Notes under the pieces: model-generated
What the model saw: the letters and a program-made list of their open reading frames with translations, nothing else
Told to the model about the DNA's origin: nothing
Databases searched by the model: none
Shown here: positions 46,427-56,499 of the stretch, piece by piece
Position numbering within the stretch: the first letter of the stretch is position 1
Layout of the letters: every line of letters starts with the position of its first letter
NCBI GenBank assembly: GCA_015680685.1
Contig: MNCI01019003.1
Coordinates: forward strand, 1,280 to 65,279
Reading direction: 5' to 3'
Source of the DNA: Gnetum montanum
Lineage: Eukaryota; Streptophyta; Gnetopsida; Gnetales; Gnetaceae
DNA length: 64,000 nt
Position numbers and translations under genes: made by a program

Positions 46427-47170
46427 CTACTGCATATAGGCACTTTGTATATTAATGTCTTGTGCACACCGATTGCATGCAGGTAATGCTAAAATTCTCA
46501 TAACCCATGATTTATGCACGCAATGGCACCCTGTGTCACTATATGTGATACATGAAACTTTCTTCTTCTCAATATTTCCAAAAGTGTTCTTCTTGGATAT
46601 TTCCAAGGAATGATTGTGGATTCCTAGGTGTGCATCTATAGCACTTAGCCATACTCTTCCCATTATTATTAGGAAGTCCCCTTTATCGTTGTTTACTTGT
46701 ATCACTAGGAAATCAACTAGATATGACCAACAACATATAGTGGTAACAATGTCCTCCACAAGTCCCAAGGGGATAGTTATGGACTGGTTGACCAGCTCTA
46801 GTCAAATGTTACTCTTCCTTAATGGAGGCAAGTTTCAGGCTTTATATATTTCTTGTAATATTAAGTTGACTCTGGAACCTGAGTCCAGAAGAGCTTTACA
46901 TGGTTCATTCCCAACAACTTGGAGATAGATTAGAGGACTCCCAAGATTAGAGAATTTCCTAGGAAGGTGGCCCACCTTAATCCAGTTAGTGACAACATGT
47001 GTTAACATAACTGTGTACGTTAAGCTTGACTTTTGGGTTGAAGAAGGTCCCAAAGCTTTACTTGGTAGAGAGGTGTTTAGATTTTCAACCACTTGTAATG
47101 GTGAGGGCTTGGTTGGATTGTTGGTTCTAAAGAAAGATATTTTCTACATAAGGTTGTTAGAACCAACTGC
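46427..47170 (-). pseudogene. Protease of B
   Basis: KVGHLPRKFSNLGSPLIYLQ, then ALLDSGSRVNLI (active site DSG, about 46905-46870), then 46768-46427 with GLVEDIVTTICCWSYLVDFL and FLIIMGRVWLSAIDAHLGI. Nearly collinear with A's protease (26200-25700). A frameshift or stop lies between the two halves. Confidence 0.8.
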
Positions 47171-49545
47171 GGGTTGAGGATTCATAGCCCTCATGACATT
47201 GGGTTACTGCAGTTGAGTGGGGAGTACCCCTTGCATTGCTAGAGCAGGTGGAAATGGAGCTATCAGTGTGAGAAATATGGATGGATTCAAGGGATGGTAT
47301 GTATGTGGTGTGTCTCCCCTAGGAGAAGGAATCCTATAATACTCCTACAATTGGTAGTGACATTGTGGTGTTAGGTGACCAATAGAGTCATGTGGAGAGA
47401 TTGGCTACTGCATGTAGTAGCCATATGGATCTGGTTGCCAGTAAGGGTAATGTTGCCTTGGCGGTGGCATCCCCCATGACTGTGGGTATTTCCACTGCTA
47501 GTGTTACTCAATAGGTTGTGGTAAAGTTCCACTTTGTAATACATTAATGGTTGGTGGAATTACCTCGGGTTACCTTGGGGAGAAGGTAACCATCAGGGTG
47601 CTTGCCATTTGTTAAGTCATGGGTTAAGTGCATACACCCTAGACTCTTGCAGATGTGAGATTACTGGGCAACATCCCTTAGGATGGTCATACTGGCATAT
47701 CTCACATCCATCATCATTGTCCATATCAGAATCCACAACCTCTTTTATGATAGCCATTTTACTTGTACCTTTATTATGTGCATGGTCCAAATTCCTTCTT
47801 TTCTTTTTATCATAGTTACTACCTCGCTTCTTAGACTCCACTACGATTTTGAGAACGGTTTCAAATCTACTATATAAGGAGTCCCACATTTGGTCTACCT
47901 TCATCGACACTTTTGTTGTTAATTTTTGGAGTAGCAAGGTTTTTCTATTCACCATCTCTTCAAGTGGTGACTCTTCCTCCTCCTCATAGAATCTCACTCC
48001 CCTTTTTCGGAGGGAAGGATCACGGTTGTACTATTTTGCACTTTCTCTCTTACGTAGCTCTCCTTCTTCCTAAGCTACTTACTCCAACAATCTATGAACC
48101 TAATGGGACCCATGCTCTAATAATCTCCCTTGGGCATATGTTCTGAGGATTCTCTTGGTTTCATGCCTAAGTCCATCTATGATATGGAAGAGTTGATCCT
48201 GCTGCGAGTAACCATGGCCCAGGCAACGATGTAATAGTGCATAGTATCAGCCCATGGTAGCATCCAAGGCTTCATGAGTTCCCTGTTTCCATCCTTGGAT
48301 TTTCTTTCATAGGTTGGACACTTGAGAGTACATTTGATACTTATCATTAAATAGTTCTAGCATCGTACTCCACCTTCGAATGGATTCCAGTTCTAAGGAC
48401 TGGTACTAGCTTTCCAATTTTTTTACTAGTGTCCTTGGAAACAACTTTAGCTTTTGCCATTTGTTCTCAATGTTCAGCAAGGCACATGCATCGTGAAATG
48501 TCTATAAGTGGTTCTAAGGATCAACATTCTATCCCCACTCAAATCGTGGGATGTTATTCATATCTAATCTCTTGACCCTGCTATCTTTTTGGTGCCTTGT
48601 AGGAATTCTTATAGCCTCCATGATGTCTAAAATGCTTCAAGTTGCAAGTGGGGGTTCTTTGTTGTCATTTCTTTCATATTGTCTATGATGTCTATGTAGT
48701 TCCCTACTTTCCCTTCTTCCGTGTCATGATTCTCTAGAGTGCTCTCATCCTCGCTCTAGACTCTCTTGTCGAGGTTTCTCACTCTATTTACCCTTATCCT
48801 CATGGTTGGGTTCCTTATGATTGCAGTCGAATATTGAAAGAGATGGTGAATGTGATGATGAAGGTGAAGAATAAGGGGAACCATCGCCATGATGATGTTT
48901 TCTACCTTCTCTTCAGTGGTCGCAACTCTAATTGTGATGACGATCAGAATGCCCATCCTTATCATGTGTTTGTGTTCCCTTGTTGAACACTTGGTGTTCA
49001 TGGGGATTAGAACCAAGGTTGTGAATCATGGAGTGAAGGTTTTGATACACCACCTCCTCACCATCATTAGGAGGGGAGACATCGTTTTGTGAAGAACCTA
49101 TTGAAATAGGTTCACCACCCTCAATTTCGTTTAAGATGGGTGGAGTATTATGGGATCCCCTACTCTTCAAAGATGTGTGGTAACTCTCCTGTCGCAAGTC
49201 CCGTTGATGTTGCGCTTTTGTGGGATGGTAGTCCCTTGTGTTGTAATCACATGCAACGTACTCTACGTATAATTGTGACATGCCTACTTGTGAAAAAGCA
49301 TGAAGGAGCATGTTGGGGATTGCTCGGTCTGTAAGCAACACTATGTTACCCTCCAAGTCTCTCCAATGTAGTTGTTCATCTTGATGGATAATAAAGGTAA
49401 AGTTAGGTATATACTCATTGTGATGAATATATACCACATAGAATTATTGAGGAATTGGCAGATTTTGGTTATGTGTGTTGTGTCGTCGATTGTCTCTAGT
49501 GTTGTTCCTAGGTGGTGAAGTGCTTTTGTGTGAAGAAGAAGACAT
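47171..49545 (-). pseudogene. gag: gag of B
   Basis: Start at 49545 (MSSSSHKS), matching A's MASSHA. N-terminal part 49437-48928 (HNEYIPNFTFIIHQDEQLHW, AIPNMLLHAFSQVGM). The gag core, about 48620-48130, is broken by stops. 47997-47617 has MRFYEEEEESPLEEMVNRKT, KVDQMWDSLYSRFETVLKIV and the knuckle CEICQYDHPKGCC. A Pro/Tyr/Gln-rich linker follows to 47171. More decayed than in A. Confidence 0.8.
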
Positions 49546-49670
49546 TTTTTTCTTTCTCGATGTGCTATTTACCATTATCTTATTTTTCTTTTGATGAACC
49601 CTAAGGGTTCATTCTAGCATCCCAACAATATGAATGATCTCCTATGTTCTATGTAGTGCACAAACAACTA

Positions 49671-49690
49671 AGTCCCCAACAATGGGGCCA
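49671..49690 (-). promoter_or_regulatory. Primer-binding site of B (tRNA-Asp type)
   Basis: The minus strand reads TGGCCCCATTGTTGGGGACT one base from the 5' LTR; it matches the tRNA-Asp site TGGCGCCGTTGCCGGGGA with a few mainly transition changes. Confidence 0.75.
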
Positions 49691-49691
49691 A

Positions 49692-50486
49692 TGATGAGTG
49701 GCAAGGTACCCCTACACTCAACCATACGAATATGAGCATCTCATGCGTGATCCGGTTAAACTCCAAGGACTGAGTGCTTATGTGCCCTAATGGAACACTT
49801 AAGGTTAATCAATGGTTATCCTCCCAAACTTACTTGTATTGTCACAGTTGTATGGTTAAGTAAGTTTGAGGTATGTGATTTTTATAACTTTTATCTTTTT
49901 AATGCCTATGCTAGTAGGGAAGGGTGAAGAGACTAAGTGACTAACTTTCATTAACTATTCACTAACTAAGTGCTAATTGTCCTAGCATCAGTATCAGTTC
50001 CCACTTGCCGCACACACCTTGAACCAGTGCAACGCTACTAGGATTATCAAACGCTACTCATTACTAGGTTACCAAGCATTACACACGTGCTCGAAGTGGT
50101 CGTACTGAATGCACTTAACTAAGATAGTCAAGGGTTGAGAGAGATTAATTATCAAGGAAAGCATTTAAACATTTAATAATAATTAACTCCTATTCAGCTT
50201 AATCCATATGCTACAAGGTTTATCAGAAAGTTCATCTTTATTACTGACACAAATGTATGCTTAGGTACAATTTGCTTGAATAAAGATCCGTTCACTTTGA
50301 GACTCCTACTGTGGGCACATGGAAATTATTCTAACTTTTGAATGGTAAAACTACTATAGTTTGGCTAAGGGACTAACTCTAGATGAGTGAACAAGGGAAA
50401 GCCACCTCTTATTTATAGACATGGCGGCGGGCCACAATATCACATACGCGATATCGTAGGGGTTGACGTGATATCGTGGATCATCA
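49692..50486 (-). repeat. 5' LTR of B (right)
   Basis: 795 bp, starts TGATGAG and ends ATCATCA. TATA box at 50409-50417, preceded on the minus strand by two CGATATC palindromes (about 50449 and 50472). Confidence 0.9.
50409..50417 (-). promoter_or_regulatory. TATA box in 5' LTR of B
   Basis: The minus strand reads TATAAATAA. Confidence 0.7.
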
Positions 50487-50491
50487 TACCC
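50487..50491. repeat. Target-site duplication of B, right
   Basis: TACCC, identical to 40634-40638. Confidence 0.85.
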
Positions 50492-52015
50492 CCATGGCCA
50501 TTCCATTTACTAAAAATAGTAATGGGGATGCACCTTCTACATTGGCTTCATCCTTTCTATGTTGGCTTTATAGAGTCCTTACTGAAGTTGATGTTAAAAT
50601 CTTGGTCATGTTGCTTCTATGCTAGGGAGGAGGTGTCAATGTTGAGGGGGATGAGAGAGTAACATTGGTGATGAAGGTCAAACCCCTCCAGGCTAAGTTA
50701 CCTTCCTTTTCATGCTAAGGGGTAGGTGAGATCCACATCCCTACACTCCTCCACATTGGCTTTGATGCCTCTATGCTAGTTTACCCTCTTGTAGGGGCTT
50801 TCCAACGTATAAAAGTGTATACCCTTGACAAAACCCATCAAAATACCATTTGGCATTCCGAAAAGTATTTTTGACCTTTCCAAGCCAAACTATAGATACC
50901 AGGTGACTATTTTCACTTGGGGAATGAGGCTTTTCCAACTTATGATGCATTTTTCAGCCCCAAAAGTATGAAATATGTGAGATTACCTCTTATGGATTAC
51001 ATTCTTCATGTTTACAATGAATTTTCTTCTCAAGTTTCATGGGATGGGGTTAAAAGGTTACAACATGCAAATTTGGTGGTGTTTCATTGGCCCCTCTTTG
51101 TTGGTGCCTAGAGAATTTACTTAAGAGGCATCGACAAAGAATACAAAACACCACTATAGGTTTGCCATTGATGTTCCCTCTTCATGCTTGATCTAGCCAT
51201 GTTGAACCATGACAAAGAGAGGTTGTGATGATGGGATAAGACTATGGTGGTGATAAGGTTGGAGTGAAATGGTTATGAGGGCTAACAATGCATTCCAAGT
51301 GTTGTCATCATGGCTATAGCATGATATTGACATGTGTTGAAGTGTTGGTCACTCAGCAAATGTATTTGAGAACCCAATCACTTTACTCCAAGATTGCTTT
51401 GGCCATTGGGCTTTGAGACTTCATTGTCCATTCAACTTCTTGGAAATTTTCTTCCCTTTTTTTTATTTTTTAAGGGGTGAAATCTTGATTAGTTTTCATT
51501 GCCAAGGTCAATTTGATATAGTTTTCTTGTTGAATGAGTTGCATTACACTCAATAGACTTGGTTTTCCCATTGAAGTGAGATGTGTTTTGCTTGATGTAC
51601 ATAATGGTCTTTCCACTGAATGAGTTGTGTTACATGTGAGTAGACTTGAGAATGAAGCATGATAAAGAGATATCATCTGGCTATTGTACATGAGTGGCAA
51701 ACGTAGGTCAACATTATTTTCCAAGGTATGAAAAGTCATAATTAGGCTTTGGGGTTGGGCTCAAGGAGTGGTGTAAGATGGAGGGCAATGGTACAAGCAC
51801 TCTTGACACAGTAGGACAAACTCATCAAATCTTGCACATTGAGGTCACATGGTGCCTTGCCACTATAATGAGTTACACCTGTGTGATGGTCCCAGGCCTC
51901 ATCCTACAAACATAACTCCAAGAGGACAAGAAACCAATCAAACATAACATGTTATAATATTGCAATGCATATAGGCCACATAGAATGACAAACCAAGCTA
52001 CCCAGGTCACCAATG
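50492..52015 (-). repeat. E1 3' LTR, U3 part, and adjoining internal sequence
   Basis: Continuation of the E1 LTR after B. Words such as CACATTGGCTTTGATGCC and CTATGTTGGCTTTATAGAG recur at 50540-50780. The LTR start is expected near 51350-51480, where a pyrimidine tract (51443-51470; A/G-rich on the minus strand) could be the PPT. The short ORFs here are not credible genes. Confidence 0.35.
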
Positions 52016-52021
52016 TTGCTA

Positions 52022-52226
52022 GTTTAAGGTTGTGGTGGGCCATGGTACCAGTTTAAGATCATAGTGGACCATGATGCTGGTTTAAGGCCTTAGTAGGTTG
52101 TCATGGCAGTTTAAGTTCATAGCAGAAAATGGTGCTAGTTTAAGGCCTCAATAGGCCATATTATGGGTTTAAAACCTCGGTAGACCGTATTGTTCTAGTT
52201 TAAGGCCTTGGCAAGTCATAGAAAGA
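52022..52226. repeat. 29-bp minisatellite, array 1
   Basis: Seven units with GTTTAAG/GTTTAAA at 52022, 52051, 52080, 52109, 52138, 52167 and 52198: five exact 29-bp steps and one of 31. The consensus starts GTTTAAGGCCTTGG and continues AGGCCATGG. AAGGCCTT is a palindrome. Confidence 0.85.
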
Positions 52227-52885
52227 TGTTCCTTTGTCATGCCAAGATGTCATGTAGGCTTGTTTGTTGTAGGTTATCAAATTTGTCAACATCAGTCATT
52301 TGCTGTAACTTGTTAATAATGAAAAATAATAGTACAAATAAACATGTGAGTATTAGGCAGAATCGGGGCTATATGATGGCTTTAATGTTGCATAACAAGG
52401 GTTTAATGTAGTCTTGAGTAAGTTTAAACTTTAGTGAAGAACTTGGTTTCATGTGTTTTCTTCTCACCATCATGGTCTTAAATGAAAATTTCAACTAAGG
52501 GATCCTCTATGATGTTTTTGGAGTTAAGATCAATGGTCATTAGGCTACTTTAGGGCATTATGGTTGTCTAGTGCAGTGGTTTCAAGAGCCAAGGTTTGGA
52601 TATTTAATGTCAACTTGGTTTGACAACATTACGAGAGAGGTTTATCTAGGCTTTTTGGCTGGTCGAGCCTGCTTTCTCATTCCCTAACTTCATCTTACAT
52701 GACAACATAAGCATATCAAGTGGCACTTGTGTAATAAAATGATTAAATAATGTAAGAAAATACATGTAGAAATGCATTAAGAATAAAGCAAAAGTGACCC
52801 AAAACAAATTAAGTTGACATCAAAATAGGGTCAATGGAGGTCACTAAGGATAGTATAAGATCAAATGTGGTAAACTATGATTATA
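52227..52885. other. Spacer in E1 between minisatellite patches
   Basis: AT-rich, no gene recognised. Confidence 0.35.
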
Positions 52886-53145
52886 CTTTACCAGTTTAAG
52901 GCCTTGGCAGGCCATAGGATTGCTAGTTTAAAGCCATGGCAAGCCATGGTTACATGGTATTAAATAATGGAAAAAAATGGTTAAAACATGATGAGAACAA
53001 AGCCAAACAAGGTAAAATAAGGTGAAGTAGGCTATATATGATCCAACATGGTGAGTTGAGGCCACATTTTGCCAATTTTAGGCCTTGGCAGATTGTGGGG
53101 TTGCTAGTTTAAGGCCTTGGTGGGCTATGTTGGGAAGCCTACTTC
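52886..53145. repeat. 29-bp minisatellite, scattered units
   Basis: Units at 52894, 52926, about 53076 and 53107 (GTTTAAGGCCTTGG...GGCCAT), 31-32 bp apart within each pair. Confidence 0.7.
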
Positions 53146-53730
53146 AATGGGCAAGGTCACTATGAAGCAAAGCAAGATAGGTAAAATAAGGTAATAACAA
53201 GATGAAGGCAAGGTGAAATTGAGTTAAATTAAAGAGAAACTTCGTAAACTAGGTGAAATAAGAAAAAATGTAATTAAATTGAATAAATTTTTAATAAGAT
53301 ATTTATTTCTTTATTATATATTTGAACCAAGCAGGGCAGTGCCTTGGCAGTTGTGCCTCTGCCGGCCCCAACGGTCTGCACAAACCTGATAGGGCATCAT
53401 TGACAGGAACACCGCTAGTGGTGTAGGTAGAGCACTGGGTATGGGATAGTGCATGGAAAAGCGTAGGGAGTGTTGGCAATTGGCGACTGCTGGCACAGGG
53501 TGCATGATAGCAATAGACCACAATTAACAATAGATGGCATGAGGCGAAGGATGGAGTACAGGAGTATAGCTGTGTGGCGGCAACAAGTAGGTTGAGAGAA
53601 GATGGTAGTGCAGGATGATGCAGCTGGAAAGATGATTTGATTTGTTTTTCTTAGAGCCAAATTTGATTTGTTATAATTGAAGAGGAGAAAGATGATTGTT
53701 TGGGATCCAATCTCGGATAATTTGTGTAGT
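53146..53730. other. Start of GC-richer cargo segment, no gene recognised
   Basis: Composition changes near 53330 from AT-rich to more balanced sequence with CG dinucleotides. Several overlapping minus-strand ORFs (53303-53660) in different frames show no recognisable protein and are not called. Confidence 0.35.
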
Positions 53731-53732
53731 AT

Positions 53733-53972
53733 TTGCTGAAGTTGGCTGCAAAATTATGGAAGGCTGAGATAAAAGAGGTTTCGGTTTCATTGTTTGGAAG
53801 TCTCCTGAGAGCAGTTACCCCGACATTCTCCATTAAACTCTGCTACGAGGGACAAGTCGGAAATCTGGAGACCAACATGGCGGAATGGAATGAAGAATTC
53901 ATCCACAAACTACCGAAAAGGATAATCCTGGTTCGGCAGGATGAGAGTCAGGAAACATTGAAAGAAGAATAA
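53733..53972 (+). CDS. Unrecognised ORF, possible host gene fragment
   Basis: 79 open codons. The C-terminal part NMAEWNEEFIHKLPKRIILV followed by a charged tail (to TLKEE) looks like a genuine protein end, and base composition differs from the surrounding retroelement DNA. No family recognised. It shares the segment with the U1-70K and DUF1218 fragments and may be a third captured piece. Confidence 0.3.
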   Translation: MLKLAAKLWKAEIKEVSVSLFGSLLRAVTPTFSIKLCYEGQVGNLETNMAEWNEEFIHKLPKRIILVRQDESQETLKEE

Positions 53973-54532
53973 GAATCTCTATGAATTTGTTGATTCAAGA
54001 TTCATTTTCAATGTCTCTTTTCAGAGCAGTTTTGTTGTCATCTACTCGTGTTTGATCGTTTGCTTCTACCAATTTGTTGGAATTTTACTTGTTACTGGGA
54101 ATCCTTATTGATATCTGATGCTACATATGTTTGAGATATCGTTTCGAACTTTGATTAATGGTGGATCCTTGGCTCACGTTATACAGAAATTCGAGTAGTT
54201 AAGAATGCCTGGAGGAGGAGATGGGCATTTGGTGCTTGCTGGGAATCTGTGTAAGTCAAAGTGCGTTAGGTATATACGAATTGGAAATTTAAGAGTAGCA
54301 GCATGAGCCATTATTTGTCTATGTCTAGTTAAAATCTGAAGTACAAATTCTGCTCAGGGTGCACAGAAAGTAGGATTTCTTTTTATCAGGCATTCATGGT
54401 TTCTAGTATTTCCTTTGAGTTCTTTTCATCCATTGGGATATAATTCACACAAAAAGAAGTTGTTCGCGGATAGATTCCAGAAATTTCATTCATTCATTTT
54501 TTTTATATCGTTAGATCCAAATAAGTGTTTTA

Positions 54533-54634
54533 CAGATTGATCAAAGCCATCCTACAGGACTTGCAGCCAACCTGTTAAAGCTTTTCGAGTCAAGACCAAT
54601 CCTTGAATGCAAGCCACCATCGGAAAAGTGAATC
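54533..54634 (+). pseudogene. U1-70K exon fragment
   Basis: Translation reads DQSHPTGLAANLLKLFESRP, then ILECKPPSEK and a stop. This is the conserved N-terminal region of the U1 snRNP 70-kDa protein (plant form GQSHPTGLTNNLLKLFEPRP..LEYKPP.EK). U1-70K binds U1 snRNA and helps define 5' splice sites. The fragment is preceded by a good 3' splice site (TTTTACAG at 54531-54538), so it is a genomic piece including intron sequence, not a processed copy. Homology stops after EK, and the following conserved segment is absent. Non-functional. Confidence 0.75.
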
Positions 54635-54835
54635 AGGCTGATGGATGGAAAATTGACTATAGAGAGTGGCCATGGGTGTTATCAGCGGGCACATAATCTG
54701 CAGTCAACACTTGTCCATAGGGACCTTGCTTCAAGTTCATTCATCCTCGTAATCTTGTTTAGTGTTAAAAGTAAGCGTCTGAAAAACAAGCCAGAATAAT
54801 GCACTATCCAAAGCAAGGAAAGCTGCTTTCCCAAA
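54635..54835. other. Cargo sequence between U1-70K and DUF1218 fragments
   Basis: Balanced composition; no gene recognised. Confidence 0.3.
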
Positions 54836-54840
54836 TAGAC

Positions 54841-55345
54841 CTATCTTTGCAGTTGGATAATCTGTGCTTTCAGAATGTACATTATTATTTTTCGGTGAAA
54901 ACCTTCAGTGATTAACACCCACAAGTAAAGGCTCTCAGCAAATACAGAAACAAGAAGTACAATAATAAAGGATNGCCTTCAGTGATTAACATCCACAAGT
55001 AAAGGCTCTCAGCAAATACAGAAACAACAAGTGCAATAATAAAGGATACCACTAGGATAGGGTTCTTATGCAAATCATGAGCAGGAAAAAATTGTCCATT
55101 GTAGTGATAAAACACAGAAGCAATGCCAAGAAGTGTAGATAACAACAATGATACAACTGCAATACTGCCTAAGGCAATGGAAGGATAAAAAGGGGATTTG
55201 CAAATGGTGAAGCTTTTGCCTGTGATGGGTGTTCCAGCAGCTGTCTTCATGTTGTGAGCCACAACCCCAAATATGAAAGAAAGTGTGTCAATAACCAAAA
55301 TGAAAATAAAAACTCGAACTTCCTAGCTGAAGTCATACTACCTGG
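54841..55345 (-). pseudogene. DUF1218-type membrane protein, broken
   Basis: The minus-strand frame from about 55320 reads VFIFILVIDTLSFIFGVVAH, a pre-TM2 segment GTPITGKSFTICKSPFYPS, IALGSIAVVSLLLSTLLGIA (TM2), and ILVVSFIIALVVSVFAESLY (TM3). The CK.P..PS.ALG segment between hydrophobic helices resembles plant DUF1218 proteins, a family that includes the 'modifying wall lignin' proteins; the match is from memory. At the N-terminus the ATG at 55345 is one base out of frame. At the C-terminus the frame runs into an N at 54974 set between two copies of the same 72 bp; using only one copy it would end at a TAG at 54841-54843. An assembly fault may be part of the damage. Confidence 0.55.
54902..55047. 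repeat. 72-bp direct duplication around an assembly N
   Basis: 54902-54973 and 54976-55047 differ at three positions; the N is at 54974. Offset 74 bp. Probably a gap-closing artefact or joined alleles. Confidence 0.85.
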
Positions 55346-55479
55346 CCATTGAATAATCATGGCACTAGAGCAGAGAAATTCCTTTCTATAGATTTTGAAC
55401 ATGAAATTTGGTAGTGTCGATTTGATTATTTTAGGGGCATTTGTGGCTGGTGTTAGAAATTTAGGGCTATTCATTGGTC

Positions 55480-55900
55480 ATACTTTCAAATATTATGACA
55501 ACAATATATTTGATGACATAGCTCACATTGTAAAATAGAGTGGCCTTAATCGTTTTGTTCTAATGTGGTGCAATGGTATAGTATGTGGTACTTTTTGGAA
55601 ATTTTACCTCTTCTGTATGGTATTACTTTTTCATTTGTAATATGATTTCCATATAAGGAATCATTTTTTCTTGGTTGGATTCCATGCTCCTGCCCTTTTT
55701 TTATTTGTATTTGTTTGTCTATAGAGTGTTGATAGTGATGAAAGTAATGAAGTTGGTAGTAATGGCGACAATAATGTTGTTGACATTGATCTCCCTCTCT
55801 CCGCTTATGGCCGAGTCACTAGCTATGTCTAGTTCTTTGATTATTATCACATCTATTTTCGTTTGGTTATATTAGTCACAAACACCATGCATTGTCTTTG
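55480..55900 (+). pseudogene. Possible spliced gene end, unknown
   Basis: A coding-like stretch (readable as HTFKYYDNNIFDDIAHIVK and FVLMWCNGIVCGTFWKFYL near 55490-55610) is followed by a pyrimidine-rich run ending TCTATAG at about 55725. Then comes an acidic segment VDSDESNEVGSNGDNNVVDI ending at a TAG near 55830. Exon-intron-exon structure is inferred. Antisense to E1, as is the spliced gene in E2. Confidence 0.3.
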
Positions 55901-56130
55901 TTGTTGTATGTTACACTATGCAAACATGGCTTTGGACATCGTGGCGTGATTTCAACTAGAGGTTAGTTTTAAATTCTTATATAAACATAAATAGTAAATG
56001 TAACAAGGTCATAAGCTAAAGCCAATAGATAAAATGTGACAATGATAATTTTAAACCACGATAAACACATATAAGTAAACTCGTGTATAATGCTATTTGG
56101 TAGATTGGCTAAAAGGTCACTATGCTCACT

Positions 56131-56225
56131 AATTTGAGGTCTTAGTAGGCCATTGCTCCACCAATTGTAGGCCTTGCCAAGCCATAATGTTGCCAGTTTA
56201 GGCCTTAGTGGGCCATGATCGATAC
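56131..56225. repeat. 29-bp minisatellite, patch in E1
   Basis: Three diverged units (AATTTGAGG at 56131, AATTGTAGG at 56163, AGTTTAGG at 56195) spaced 32 bp. Confidence 0.65.
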
Positions 56226-56490
56226 TTGCCTAGTAAGTATGAGTTTCTCTTGAGAGAGCACATAAGGCTAAAATCAATAGTGAAACATGTTGGAAAAGTG
56301 AACAAATGATTCTTAGCAAGAGAAAGTATGAGATGTTTGCTTGGAACTTGTTGTTTGATCTTCGATAGATCAATGAATCCTTTTCACAAAATCTTACCCT
56401 CACAATCCCTCTTATTTAGGATGGTCACCTACATGCATTTTCATTGATTATCCCATGTTATAGAGTTGGCATTGTTTGCATTGTTGTTAT
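56226..56490. other. E1 internal sequence, no gene recognised
   Basis: Between the minisatellite patch and the end of recognisable protease homology. Confidence 0.3.
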
Positions 56491-56499
56491 TCTCATTGT

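Larger units (their letters stand above)
40639..50486 (-). mobile_element. Element B: full-length Athila-like retrotransposon
   Basis: LTRs 40639-41413 and 49692-50486, both TGATGAG...ATCATCA/CTCATCA, with a 5-bp TSD TACCC. tRNA-Asp-type PBS at 49671-49690 and PPT at 41414-41428. Between them on the minus strand lie gag, protease, RT, RNase H, integrase and env-position ORF remnants in the order expected of Athila. The box FMDNFSTYG corresponds to the FMDDFSVYG-type box of Athila RTs. All ORFs carry stops, and two catalytic residues are changed, so it is dead. It is the complete relative of A. Confidence 0.9.

Noticed and set aside
52022-52226. Regular 29-bp repeats could suggest a CRISPR array
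   Set aside because: Units are contiguous with no spacers, the DNA is plant retroelement sequence, and no cas genes are present. It is a minisatellite.
53303-53660. Overlapping minus-strand ORFs of 60-81 codons
   Set aside because: They overlap in different frames in a balanced-composition segment, show no recognisable protein and have no support from splice or homology signals.
55675-55875. 66-codon hydrophobic ORF
   Set aside because: An alternative frame gives an acidic, exon-like segment after a splice acceptor; the hydrophobic frame has no other support.
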